64,000 bases of DNA from Velamenicoccus sp964471325 (GCA_964471325.1 CAYYFL010000001.1:1-64000), one strand, 5' to 3'. Positions 17,143-24,057 are shown, counted from the stretch's first letter. Notes: generated by a model from the letters alone, not told the origin. Numbers and translations are program-made.

Positions 17143-17624
17143 TTTCCTGCTCAAGCTCCTTCGGCTTTCATCGGGCCGCACCTGTCTTCGACAAAAAATC
17201 CCCGGCAGGATTGCTTATCGGGGAAAAACGAGGAAAATCTAAGAGGACCGCAGGGATATCCCGCCCATCAAACACTTCTGAATCATCAGATTTCTATTAT
17301 AGCCGAATTACGCGGGGAAACAAGGAAATCCGGCCATTTGATAGAGGTTTTTTGAACACCTTAAGGTTTTTGTCGAGTGGAACTCTTGGCTTTGCGCAAA
17401 AACCTCCAAAGCCATCAGATAAAGCAGGCCCTAACCCAACCCGCCTTGTGAAACGAACTGAACTTCTCGCTCGATGCAAGCCAAGAATCTCATGAAAACT
17501 GTCTGTATCTTAAGGCGCTGGACAATATTCCTATACTCCACCGCATAGAAATAGATTGAAATTTCATAGGGGGAGTATAATATTGGGGTTAAAGTACATT
17601 TAGAAAACGTCTCAAGCGATCGCT
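17143..17624. other. Divergent intergenic region
   Basis: This 480-base stretch separates the NlpC/P60 gene (minus) and the ABC ATPase gene (plus). It holds the minus promoter at 17296-17323 and, near the plus gene, a TATAAT at 17576-17581 without a convincing -35. I see no RNA gene and no supported reading frame in the remainder. Confidence 0.5.
17296..17323 (-). promoter_or_regulatory. Predicted promoter of the NlpC/P60 gene
   Basis: On the minus strand TTGTTT (17318-17323) and TATAAT (17296-17301) are 16 bases apart, giving a leader of roughly 145 bases before the NlpC/P60 start codon. Confidence 0.55.
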
Positions 17625-18440
17625 ATGAACGAAAACATAAAAATACGGAAAATGGATCGGCCCCTCCTGGAATTCAGGAACATCACGGTCATAAAAGGAG
17701 ACAACAAAAAAGTCCTGGACTCTGTCTCGATCACGATAAACATGGGAGAAAATCTCGCCATCCTTGGCCCGAATGGCGCCGGCAAATCATCTTTGATCAA
17801 AACAATCACCAGGGAATATTATCCCGTCCAGCATGACAATGACTTTTCATTCAAAATCCTGGGCGAGGACCGGTGGAATATCTTTGATCTCCGTTTTTTG
17901 CTGGGCATCGTTTCCAACGACCTGCAGCACCTCTTCACGAGAGATGTGACTGGCTTAGAAACGGTGTTGTCCGGCTTTTTCGGTTCCGTGGGCCTCTACA
18001 AAGAACACCTGACCCATCGAATGAGAAAGAAAGCCGGCGAGATCATCGAATTCCTGGAGCTCTCCCATCTCAAGGACAGAAGGATCGATGAGATGTCTTC
18101 GGGCGAGGCCAGGCGCTTTTTGATCGGCAGGGCTTTAGTGCACGACCCCAAGGCGCTTATTCTTGACGAGCCGACCAACAGCCTTGACCTGCACGCACTT
18201 TACAAATTCAGCAATATCCTGCGGAAAATTGCCAACTCAGGGGTGAATATCATTCTTGTGACTCAAAATATTCATGATATTATTCCCGAGATCGGCAGGG
18301 CCATCCTCATGAAAGAAGGAAAATTCCTGGAAGACGGCCCCAAAGACAGGATACTCAACGGCAAGAACATCAAAAAGCTTTTCGGCGTCCCTGTAGATAT
18401 AAAGACCAAAGGCGGCTATTATTACGCCTTGAGGGCTTAA
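17625..18440 (+). CDS. Stand-alone ABC ATPase (ModF/YlmA-like)
   Basis: Predicted 271-residue ATP-binding cassette protein. Walker A is GPNGAGKSS, the signature reads MSSGEARRF, Walker B is ALILDEPTN and the D-loop is SLDLHA. The switch (H-loop) position has VTQN instead of VTH, so the usual histidine is replaced by glutamine. No permease or binding protein is next to it. Overall pattern resembles single-domain molybdate/iron-type ATPases. Start is uncertain: MNENIK or the later MDRPLL; neither has a clear Shine-Dalgarno. It is one of few plus-strand genes here. Confidence 0.82.
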   Translation: MNENIKIRKMDRPLLEFRNITVIKGDNKKVLDSVSITINMGENLAILGPNGAGKSSLIKTITREYYPVQHDNDFSFKILGEDRWNIFDLRFLLGIVSNDLQHLFTRDVTGLETVLSGFFGSVGLYKEHLTHRMRKKAGEIIEFLELSHLKDRRIDEMSSGEARRFLIGRALVHDPKALILDEPTNSLDLHALYKFSNILRKIANSGVNIILVTQNIHDIIPEIGRAILMKEGKFLEDGPKDRILNGKNIKKLFGVPVDIKTKGGYYYALRA

Positions 18441-18483
18441 GCGCACAAGCCCCTCCTTGCCCCCCGCGTCCGCATATAAAAAC

Positions 18484-18515
18484 GCGGCCACGATCGCTAT
18501 CCTGATCGTGGCCGC
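18484..18515. terminator. Bidirectional terminator between convergent genes
   Basis: GCGGCCACGATC (18484-18495) pairs perfectly with GATCGTGGCCGC (18504-18515). On the minus strand it is followed by GTTTTTATAT, suited to ending the choloylglycine-hydrolase-like transcript. It also lies just after the plus-strand ABC gene. Confidence 0.85.
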
Positions 18516-18545
18516 CGGATCCTTCCCTTGCGCAAAAAAATACCG

Positions 18546-19661
18546 CTATTTAAGGTCCCCGCTGACGTCGATAAAGATCTGACGGCGGTCATCGATGGCA
18601 ATGGACAGCTCCTTACTGTCCGGCGACAGATCGAAGCGCTTCAGATCTACCTTCTTTAAGGCGGAATCCTCATATGTCTTATAATACAGGACGAGACCGG
18701 TCAGATCCTTGATCACCACCCATTGGGCATAACCTTCGAGGGTGACAAAGGGTTCGGGGTTTTCTTTGATGACCCCCTTGGGAATATCGACGATGTTCAA
18801 AAGGTGCTGGGCCAGATTTACGGCTTCTTCGGCATTGGCCGCCGGCAGGGCCGCCTCCACGCTAAGCGCCAGGCGGACAAAACGCGACGGCGGCGTCCAA
18901 TCGCCGGGCAAGCCGAGCATGCCGCTGCCCACGCCCGTGGGTTCGATCTTAAGGCCGCGCAGCTCCTTGTCTTTTCTATCGCGCGCATCGAGATTGATAT
19001 AGTTGCGCAGGTTGTTGATCTGCCAGGGAAAATCCGGACGGTTCGTCATCACGCCCAGCGGATTATCGTAAACATGGACCTCGCCGTCGATAAACTCGAT
19101 GACCAGGTTCTTTCCGCCGGCATCATGCAGGGCGATGTGCATATATATCTCGCCGCCGGCTTCTTTGAGACGCGTGCCGGCGACGTTGACGCCGGACAAG
19201 GCGGCCTTCACCTCGTCGACTGTCGCAAAATTCCCCATGACCCAGGAGCCGAAATCGCAGATCGTCACGAATCGGCCGGCCGCGGGCTCCTGATACTTGG
19301 CGCCCGTAAACATCAGCGCGTCAAAAGCCAGTCCCTTTTCGTTGAAACCCTCCACATAGGTATTTGGAGCTCCATAAGCATCGACCCCCAGGAAACCGTA
19401 TTTATTGACCCAGCTGATCCCCTTGACTCCCTTGTCGTTGACACTGACAAACTGCCTGCCGCGCGGGACAATGACCACGCGCGAATGAAGGTCAACGGGA
19501 AACTCCATCGAACGGCCGATCACGATGGTGCCGTCTTTGGCCTTGAGCTGAAAATCGCTGCAGGCAAAAGATACGCCCGCCGTCAATGCCAGAAAGAAAA
19601 TAACCGCCGTCCACGTCGCCGCCCAGCTCGGCGACCGCCTCACCACCCGCATTCTTGTCAT
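18546..19661 (-). CDS. Exported choloylglycine-hydrolase-family (Ntn) amidase
   Basis: Predicted 371-residue linear amide C-N hydrolase. A signal peptide (residues 1-33) ends in SFA directly before the cysteine of CSDFQLKAKDGTIVIGRSMEFP. In this family that cysteine becomes the N-terminal nucleophile after processing. Further family features are WVNKYGFLGVDAYG, the EGFNEKGLAFDAL block and NPLGVMTNRPDFPWQ. Substrates of relatives include bile salts, penicillin V and N-acyl homoserine lactones; which applies cannot be told here. Start MTRMRV is set by AAGGAGG at good spacing. The outer-membrane barrel gene precedes it by 14 bases. Confidence 0.85.
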   Translation of the reverse strand: MTRMRVVRRSPSWAATWTAVIFFLALTAGVSFACSDFQLKAKDGTIVIGRSMEFPVDLHSRVVIVPRGRQFVSVNDKGVKGISWVNKYGFLGVDAYGAPNTYVEGFNEKGLAFDALMFTGAKYQEPAAGRFVTICDFGSWVMGNFATVDEVKAALSGVNVAGTRLKEAGGEIYMHIALHDAGGKNLVIEFIDGEVHVYDNPLGVMTNRPDFPWQINNLRNYINLDARDRKDKELRGLKIEPTGVGSGMLGLPGDWTPPSRFVRLALSVEAALPAANAEEAVNLAQHLLNIVDIPKGVIKENPEPFVTLEGYAQWVVIKDLTGLVLYYKTYEDSALKKVDLKRFDLSPDSKELSIAIDDRRQIFIDVSGDLK

Positions 19662-19675
19662 TGGCGCCTCCTTTT

Positions 19676-20464
19676 TTAGAACGATATTTTTAATCCCACA
19701 ATGGGCCCATGCATTAATGTGTCTATTTTGAATTTGTCTTCTTTGTGGCGTATGTCCAGCAAACGGTATCCCACAATGGCCGTCACAGTCTTATTGAACT
19801 TCCAACCCATCGTCGGGATGGCTTCCCAATTAAAGCTGTTATCGACAGCACCGATATCCACCATGAAATTAAATGATAATTTATCGTTAGAGGGCAGACT
19901 AACCTCGGCTCCAATGACAGGCGTCACCCATTCATCTGTTTTTGTGACGATAGCTTCGGGATCAGCGGGACCGAGTTGCTCGATGGCATCCAGGCGCACC
20001 CTGCCGTAAAAATACCGTGCGCCGATAAACGTCTTCCAGTGAACCGGCTTCTCCCATTGGTGGCCGACGGCGAGCATTTCCATCAGGACGCGCGTACCGA
20101 GGGTTGCGTCAACGGTCACGCCCGGAGGGACCGTTTCGCTCGTCTTGTGGGAAAGATCCAGATAGATAACGTCATTGAGCAGGAACCAGCCGCCTTTGGA
20201 TACCTGGAATGCTGCGGAACCCCCTATCTTCAAATCGTGGATGATGTCTTCGAATTTCAAGCTGGTATGCGCGCTGTGATCGGCGGCGCCGATATCGCCG
20301 TCAAGACCGGCCGGCCAGAAATACAGATACAGATCACAATGCCAAGGGTCTCTGTCTTGTGCGCCGGCGCTGGCGGCTGTATCTGCAAAGGCAGATAACG
20401 GCGCCAACGGCAGAAAAACAAACGATACGAGGAAAAGTCCGGCCGCGACTAATCTTTTTCTCAC
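19676..20464 (-). CDS. Outer-membrane beta-barrel protein
   Basis: Predicted 262-residue exported protein (signal peptide about 1-28). Amphipathic strands end in aromatic residues throughout (DLYLYFWPAGLDG, WFLLNDVIYLDLS, FIGARYFYGRVRL) and the last residue is phenylalanine, the usual barrel-insertion signal. The size fits an 8-10-strand barrel. A GTG start at 20464 has AAGGGGGG upstream. It shares a transcript with the choloylglycine-hydrolase-like gene, but no functional link is known. Confidence 0.75.
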   Translation of the reverse strand: MRKRLVAAGLFLVSFVFLPLAPLSAFADTAASAGAQDRDPWHCDLYLYFWPAGLDGDIGAADHSAHTSLKFEDIIHDLKIGGSAAFQVSKGGWFLLNDVIYLDLSHKTSETVPPGVTVDATLGTRVLMEMLAVGHQWEKPVHWKTFIGARYFYGRVRLDAIEQLGPADPEAIVTKTDEWVTPVIGAEVSLPSNDKLSFNFMVDIGAVDNSFNWEAIPTMGWKFNKTVTAIVGYRLLDIRHKEDKFKIDTLMHGPIVGLKISF

Positions 20465-20863
20465 GAAGCCCCCCTTCTTTCAGAAGAAACCTGAATCTCC
20501 AAAGTGCAGATTTATACACTTAAACAAAATTTTATCTCTTAACGCATTTGCCGATCAATCGAAGCATTCTTCAAGTTTATATCTAACGCTGACAAGTTAT
20601 AAACAGCTTGTTCAATGCACCCTTTCAGGGCATCATCATCCTGCCGATAAAAAGTTAAATTGTTAGCGGTATTTTATACCAAAAATATCATCTATCACAG
20701 GATTTTTCCTCTCTAAAATCTTTAACAGCGAGTCAACTCAGTCCCATTCAATGCCCATCATTGGATGGGCCGGTGCGCTGTTTTCTGCAACGAAAAGGGC
20801 CGTGGCTAATCGTGTCAGTCACGGCCCTTGACCTCTCCGATTGCGACAGGAGAAGGATATTAC
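20465..20863. other. Intergenic region upstream of the barrel gene
   Basis: This 400-base stretch holds the tRNA-His terminator at 20795-20829 and a short hairpin near 20748-20772 (GCCCATC/GATGGGC). A TATAAA on the minus strand near 20512-20517 may serve the barrel gene, but no matching -35 is clear. I see no supported gene. Confidence 0.45.
20795..20829 (-). terminator. Terminator after tRNA-His
   Basis: AAGGGCCGTG (20795-20804) pairs with CACGGCCCTT (20820-20829), and TTTTCGTT follows on the minus strand. It lies 35 bases beyond the 3' end of tRNA-His. Confidence 0.75.
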
Positions 20864-20941
20864 TGGGGTGGGTAACGGGATTCGAACCCGCGACAACTTG
20901 AGCCACAGTCAAGCGCTCTACCAAGCTGAGCTATACCCACC
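20864..20941 (-). tRNA. tRNA-His(GUG)
   Basis: A full cloverleaf can be drawn: acceptor GTGGGTA with TACCCAC, D arm GCTC/GAGC, anticodon loop CTGTGGC with anticodon GTG, T arm CGGG/CCCG around TTCGAAT. The extra G at -1 opposite C73, diagnostic for tRNA-His, is present, and CCA is encoded. The 5' leader ATTATGGTGGG resembles the repeat copies that follow at 20976-21145. Confidence 0.95.
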
Positions 20942-20975
20942 ATAATGACTCTTATAAAGGTGCTTTTTTCCCTGC

Positions 20976-21145
20976 ATTATGGTGGTCCTGAGCGATGCGA
21001 AGGACCTGACCATAATGAATCAAAACAGACATTCAAGCTTGCTTTGTGGTGGCTCTGAGCGGACAAAGTCCGCGAAGAGCCTCACCATGGAAATATTCTC
21101 TGCATTATGGTGGTCCTGAATGAAACGAAGGATCTCACCATGATG
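20976..21145. repeat. Three hairpin repeats beside tRNA-His and the GIY-YIG gene
   Basis: Three copies lie at 20976-21016, about 21043-21091 and 21103-21145. Each has the form ATTATGGTGGTCCTGAGC-N-GCGAAGGACC.CACCATAAT. The stem changes in pairs between copies (GGTCCT/AGGACC, GGCTCT/AGAGCC), so pairing is kept. The outer ATTATGGTGG matches the 5' leader of tRNA-His. The last copy ends 7 bases from the stop of the GIY-YIG gene. Confidence 0.85.
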
Positions 21146-21151
21146 AAGCCG

Positions 21152-21394
21152 TCAACTTTGGACAACTAAAGCCAGTTTCCTTCGCCTTGTCCAACCCTTG
21201 ATCTCAACTTCGCGCTTCAAAGCATCATTCTTCTCAAGAAAGGCCTCATTGTATAAAAGCTTAACGGACATGCGAAACTTCGTAAACCGACAGCCGCGCC
21301 CACGGTTGTGCTGCCCTATTCTGACTTTAAGATTATTCGTAATCCCTGTATAGAGCAACCCATCTTTGCATTCAATAACATAAACATACCACAT
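21152..21394 (-). CDS. GIY-YIG nuclease-family protein
   Basis: Predicted 80-residue single-domain GIY-YIG protein (UPF0213/COG2827 type). It has WYVYVIEC followed by LLYTGITNNLKVRIGQHNRGRG, and a C-terminal KREVEIKGWTRRRKLALV. The catalytic Tyr, Arg, His-Asn and Glu positions of the family appear intact. Function of these small proteins is largely unproven; some resemble homing or repair nucleases. No Shine-Dalgarno is seen. The gene is closely bracketed by hairpin repeats in opposite orientations, which hints at a small mobile unit. Confidence 0.9.
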   Translation of the reverse strand: MWYVYVIECKDGLLYTGITNNLKVRIGQHNRGRGCRFTKFRMSVKLLYNEAFLEKNDALKREVEIKGWTRRRKLALVVQS

Positions 21395-21410
21395 TGCAAG
21401 CTTGCCGTTT

Positions 21411-21500
21411 AGATCCTTCGCTTTGCTCAGGATTAAATTCGCAGACGGCCGAGCGAGTCGTGCCTGGCCTATGATTTACTTTCGCTGACGCTTCAGTAAA
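21411..21500. repeat. Hairpin repeats on the far side of the GIY-YIG gene
   Basis: AGATCCT-TCGCTTTGCTC-AGGATT (21411-21434) has the same stem-loop plan as the copies at 20976-21145 but reads in the opposite orientation (CCTTCGC..GCTCAGG on the plus strand, against CCTGAGC..GCGAAGG). A related hairpin TTTACT-TTCGCTGACGCTTC-AGTAAA lies at 21475-21500, 9 bases from the stop of the next gene. Confidence 0.7.
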
Positions 21501-21508
21501 ACATCTGC

Positions 21509-22594
21509 TCATTTAAACATCTTTTTGAATTCTTTCCCGATCGCCTCGAACTGCTCTCCAATCTTTTTATATTGTTCAATGGTTTCCTGAGGATGGTTCA
21601 CAGCGGCCTGGATGCGGGATTTCAAAAATGAGCCCTTGATCTTCAAATTCTCAAACTTAGGATGGTCAAGCTTCGTGGTGATGGAAAAATCGAAGACGGC
21701 CTTTCCTTCAGATGAAAGTATAGAATCAAAAGCCAGATACGTCAAATCTTTAATGTCCCTGGTCTGCTCCTGACCCCCTTCTGCGGCCTGCGCCTCATCT
21801 TTTTTAAAGGCGATATCAGTCAATTCCATGTGGGTATCGACCTTAAGCTCGTTATGGACGGCCTTCAGGACGGCCTGCGCCTGCAGATGCCCTGACTCCA
21901 GGTCCTTCTGAAGATATTGCCGGTAATAGGGTGCCAGATACGTCAGATCAGCGTCCTTGAGGACCAAGACAGCATCGCAATCTTTCGGGAGCCAATCTAT
22001 CCAGCCGTTCCCTTGGAGCGTCGCCACCGTCTCTTCTTTCGCCGTCTTAACGATGGATGAAGCGCGGAACTGGATACGCATCGGCTGCGCCAAAGAAGCC
22101 TGCCTGGCGTCGAGATCAAGATCATCGGCATAAAAAGTAACAGGGCCATCCTCCAGGCTCTGATCCACAAGCTCAATTCTGCCGTCCTTTAGGACGATCC
22201 GGCGCACAATGAAGCTTGGCTGGGATTTCTTGCGGTTGGCCGCCGGCGGCAGGCCAAAATCGAAAGTGTCTTTGCCCGTGCGCGTGACCTTGACGTAAGG
22301 CCCATGGAAAACGATCCTGTCAAAAACCATGCCGACCGTGAATAAACCCGTGAAGCCCGGCACGACATCCACCCTTTTGACCCTGATCGTCTGGCCTATA
22401 GTCAGGTCGTCCATCTGCGCCGCAAGAGGCCAGGAAAACCTGATGGCCGAAGCGCTCACAGAAACCCCCAGGCTCTTTTCCAGCCGGGGCAGGATGATCC
22501 CTCGGGCGTTGAGGACGACGTAGACCAGGCCAGCAGCCAAAAGAAGGACCGCGACGAGAACAATGACAAAAATGATCTTGAGTGCTTTTTTCAT
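21509..22594 (-). CDS. AsmA/DUF748-like membrane-anchored protein
   Basis: Predicted 361-residue protein with one N-terminal membrane helix (about residues 5-30) and a periplasmic beta-rich body. Segments such as LPRLEKSLGVSVSASAIRFSWPLAAQMDDLTIG and IVLKDGRIELVDQSLEDGPVTFYADDLDLD are typical of AsmA/DUF748 proteins, which act in envelope maintenance and lipid transport. The start codon is only 13 bases from the 3' end of tRNA-Arg and has no Shine-Dalgarno, so it is either cotranscribed with the tRNA or uses the -10 at 22601. Confidence 0.75.
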   Translation of the reverse strand: MKKALKIIFVIVLVAVLLLAAGLVYVVLNARGIILPRLEKSLGVSVSASAIRFSWPLAAQMDDLTIGQTIRVKRVDVVPGFTGLFTVGMVFDRIVFHGPYVKVTRTGKDTFDFGLPPAANRKKSQPSFIVRRIVLKDGRIELVDQSLEDGPVTFYADDLDLDARQASLAQPMRIQFRASSIVKTAKEETVATLQGNGWIDWLPKDCDAVLVLKDADLTYLAPYYRQYLQKDLESGHLQAQAVLKAVHNELKVDTHMELTDIAFKKDEAQAAEGGQEQTRDIKDLTYLAFDSILSSEGKAVFDFSITTKLDHPKFENLKIKGSFLKSRIQAAVNHPQETIEQYKKIGEQFEAIGKEFKKMFK

Positions 22595-22600
22595 AAGTGA

Positions 22601-22606
22601 AATATA
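22601..22606 (-). promoter_or_regulatory. Possible -10 for a leaderless AsmA-like mRNA
   Basis: TATATT on the minus strand lies six bases before the ATG at 22594 and directly after the 3' end of tRNA-Arg. A weak -35 candidate (TTCGAA) would lie in the T arm of the tRNA with a 15-base spacer. This is tentative. Confidence 0.35.
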
Positions 22607-22646
22607 GTGCGCCTGGGCCGATTCGAACGGCCGACCCTCTGCTTAG

Positions 22647-23298
22647 CTTACTACTCCGAATTGCTTCGGCTCCCAAAAACACGGGATTGTAGTCTGGACT
22701 ATGTCTTCGTCATTTCAGACGTGCGGCGTATAGTCTCTGAGGACTCTCGTTTAGCTTCAGATAGTCACGAAACCACTTCACATTATGTGACTGGTTATTG
22801 GCACTCTTGTCAAAACGGATCGACTTAGGGCATTTCGAAACATTGGGCACGTAGAGAACGACTTCTTTTTCAGGACAGTAAATAGCATAATAATCAAACT
22901 CATTTCTCGTGTAATGTCTGATATGAATGCCATGTCTGTCCGCCCAGCTGCACCTATGGCCGACATTGATTATCCCGCTGCGTTTCAAGCTGGCATATTT
23001 CACCTGGATCTTATAGACTGTGCCGGCGTGATGGACAGCAACGATATCATATGGCTGATGTTCGGACAAAGGAATACATGGAACATATCCCTTGAGCGTT
23101 AAATCAGCTATGACTTTGGACACGCCAATGTCCGCTTTGACTTTCGTATGATGTATTTCACCCCCTTTCAGTGCCTCTTCTTGACTACCCGATAGCTCAC
23201 GGTTGCCTGCAAATTGTCCGGAGAGGTTAACCCCGGATGTCCTTGCATATAGCCGCATCCACTCCATGCGTTTTTTTCCGCATAGAGGCTCCTATTGG
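22647..23298 (-). ncRNA. Group I intron (IC3-like) in tRNA-Arg
   Basis: The 652-base insert has group I hallmarks. The 5' exon ends in U, and CTT can pair with GAG in the intron (..AATAGGAGCC..) so that U.G marks the splice site. The intron ends in G. The 5' part GAGCC-hairpin-GTGGATGC matches the layout of the Anabaena tRNA-Leu intron. The 3' core has CAGAGACTATACGCCGCACG and GAAGACATAGTCC, typical of P3/P7/P8. Between 5' and 3' core lies the endonuclease reading frame. Group assignment is from memory of sequence patterns, not from a covariance search. Confidence 0.88.
22710..23267 (-). CDS. PD-(D/E)XK homing endonuclease (I-Ssp6803I-like)
   Basis: Predicted frame of up to 185 residues inside the group I intron. 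The conserved part begins near HTKVKADIGVSKVIADLTLKGY and contains PLSEHQPYDIVAVHHAG and YKIQVKYASLK, which give the PD-(D/E)XK residues (D then QVK). This is the family of the Synechocystis tRNA intron enzyme I-Ssp6803I. Enzymes of this kind cut the intron-less tRNA gene and so spread the intron. The first 45 residues overlap intron core sequence; a good ribosome site (AAGGGGGTGA) lies well inside, so the true start may be later and non-ATG. Confidence 0.82.
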   Translation of the reverse strand: MEWMRLYARTSGVNLSGQFAGNRELSGSQEEALKGGEIHHTKVKADIGVSKVIADLTLKGYVPCIPLSEHQPYDIVAVHHAGTVYKIQVKYASLKRSGIINVGHRCSWADRHGIHIRHYTRNEFDYYAIYCPEKEVVLYVPNVSKCPKSIRFDKSANNQSHNVKWFRDYLKLNESPQRLYAARLK

Positions 23299-23317
23299 AA
23301 GGCAGATGCTCTATCCA

Positions 23318-23580
23318 ACTGAGCTACAGGCGCATTTAAATTGTCTACTCTGTTCTACAGCGAAGATTCCTCTAAACCAACGACCGAGGCAAGCATCTTT
23401 TGCTTGCCGAGGAAGTCCCGAGGCAGACGCCGAGGGACTGAGCTACAGGCGCAAATTTTATCGTCTCATCCACAGCGAGATTCATCTTAAAGAAACTGTC
23501 CGCCTCAACTGAGAGAAAAAATCGTGTTGAGGCGAGATCTCGCCCGCCGCCAAAGGCGGCGAGGCGGAAGCTACAGGCGC
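23318..23580 (-). repeat. Duplicated 5' ends of tRNA-Arg with leader
   Basis: The first 16 bases of tRNA-Arg (GCGCCTGTAGCTCAGT) recur exactly at 23437-23452, and 12 of them (GCGCCTGTAGCT) at 23569-23580. The upstream leader is also partly repeated (ACAGCG(A)AGATTC before an AT-rich stretch). After each truncated copy the sequence changes to unrelated hairpins, e.g. GGCAAGC/GCTTGCC near 23390 and CGCCTCAAC/GTTGAGGCG. This looks like repeated insertion at one point in the D arm with the tRNA 5' end restored each time. Confidence 0.7.
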
Positions 23581-23595
23581 AAAACAGGATGTTTT

Positions 23596-23628
23596 GCACC
23601 GGCGCCATTCCGAATAAGCGCCGGGTGC
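23596..23628. repeat. Hairpin with the TTATTCGGAAT tip
   Basis: GCACCGGCGCC-ATTCCGAATAA-GCGCCGGGTGC forms a near-perfect stem. Its inner 20 bases (23602-23621) are the exact complement of 12-31, while the outer stem differs but still pairs. Degenerate relatives occur near 13560, 49675 and 57595. Confidence 0.7.
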
Positions 23629-23650
23629 ATAACTTATCAATTTTTTTAAC

Positions 23651-23980
23651 AATAAGGTGGTCGGCACTGGAATTCACGATGCAAGACGGCAGAGTCTTGC
23701 AGTGAATTCCGTACTCGACAAATTTTTCTTTATCAGAAAATACACTAAGGTGTCGGCGCCGATTTTGGCCTGCTCGCCTTATCCTCTGCGAGGAGACTTC
23801 GCTTCACTACGCACTCGGCTCGCGACGGCCTCATCGGCACCCGACAAATTTTTGCTTGTCGGAAAAATACACCAAGGTGTCGGGCACTTTCGCTCACTTC
23901 GGCCCTTGTCGGGCCGTGGCGTTTACGCGCCTAACGTTCGCTCAAGTACTCCGACAAATTTTTGCTCTGGCGCAAAAATT
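23651..23980. repeat. Three tandem units next to tRNA-Pro
   Basis: Units begin near 23653, 23748 and 23875 with AAGGTG(T)CGG and end with CGACAAATTTTT followed by a short hairpin arm and, in the first two, AATACAC. The edges are shared while the interiors are unrelated palindromic DNA. The last unit ends at the tRNA-Pro 3' terminus, whose CCGACA matches the unit edge. Confidence 0.65.
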
Positions 23981-23986
23981 TGTCGG
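23951..23986 (-). terminator. Hairpin overlapping the tRNA-Pro 3' end
   Basis: CCGACAAATTTTTGC (23951-23965) pairs perfectly over 15 bp with GCAAAAATTTGTCGG (23972-23986), with a six-base loop. It overlaps the last bases of the acceptor stem, so it may compete with tRNA folding, act as a terminator, or be part of the repeat unit. Confidence 0.5.
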
Positions 23987-24057
23987 GGAGGTGGGATTTG
24001 AACCCACGACCTTTTGCTCCCAAAGCAAACGCGCTAGCCAAACTGCGCTACTCCCCG
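23983..24057 (-). tRNA. tRNA-Pro(UGG)
   Basis: The cloverleaf is complete: acceptor CGGGGAG/CTCCCCG, D arm GCGC/GCGC, anticodon stem TTTGC/GCAAA with loop TTTGGGA (anticodon TGG), T arm GTGGG/CCCAC around TTCAAAT. The 3' end reads A-CA, so CCA is not fully encoded. It is the first gene of the minus-strand tRNA cluster. Confidence 0.94.

Larger units (their letters stand above)
22608..23333 (-). tRNA. tRNA-Arg(UCU) interrupted by a group I intron
   Basis: The 5' exon (23299-23333, 35 nt) runs from GCGCCTG through the D arm to TCTGCCTT. The 3' exon (22608-22646, 39 nt) starts CTAAGCAGA and ends CAGGCGCA. Joined, they give a complete tRNA with anticodon loop CTTCTAA, anticodon TCT, T arm GGCCG/CGGCC and acceptor GCGCCTG/CAGGCGC. 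The split is between anticodon positions 34 and 35, the site used by introns in cyanobacterial tRNA-Leu. CCA is not encoded. The AsmA-like gene begins 13 bases downstream. Confidence 0.92.

Noticed and set aside
20976..21145. CRISPR array
   Set aside because: Copies are palindromic, unequal in spacing and only three, with no unique spacers or cas genes.
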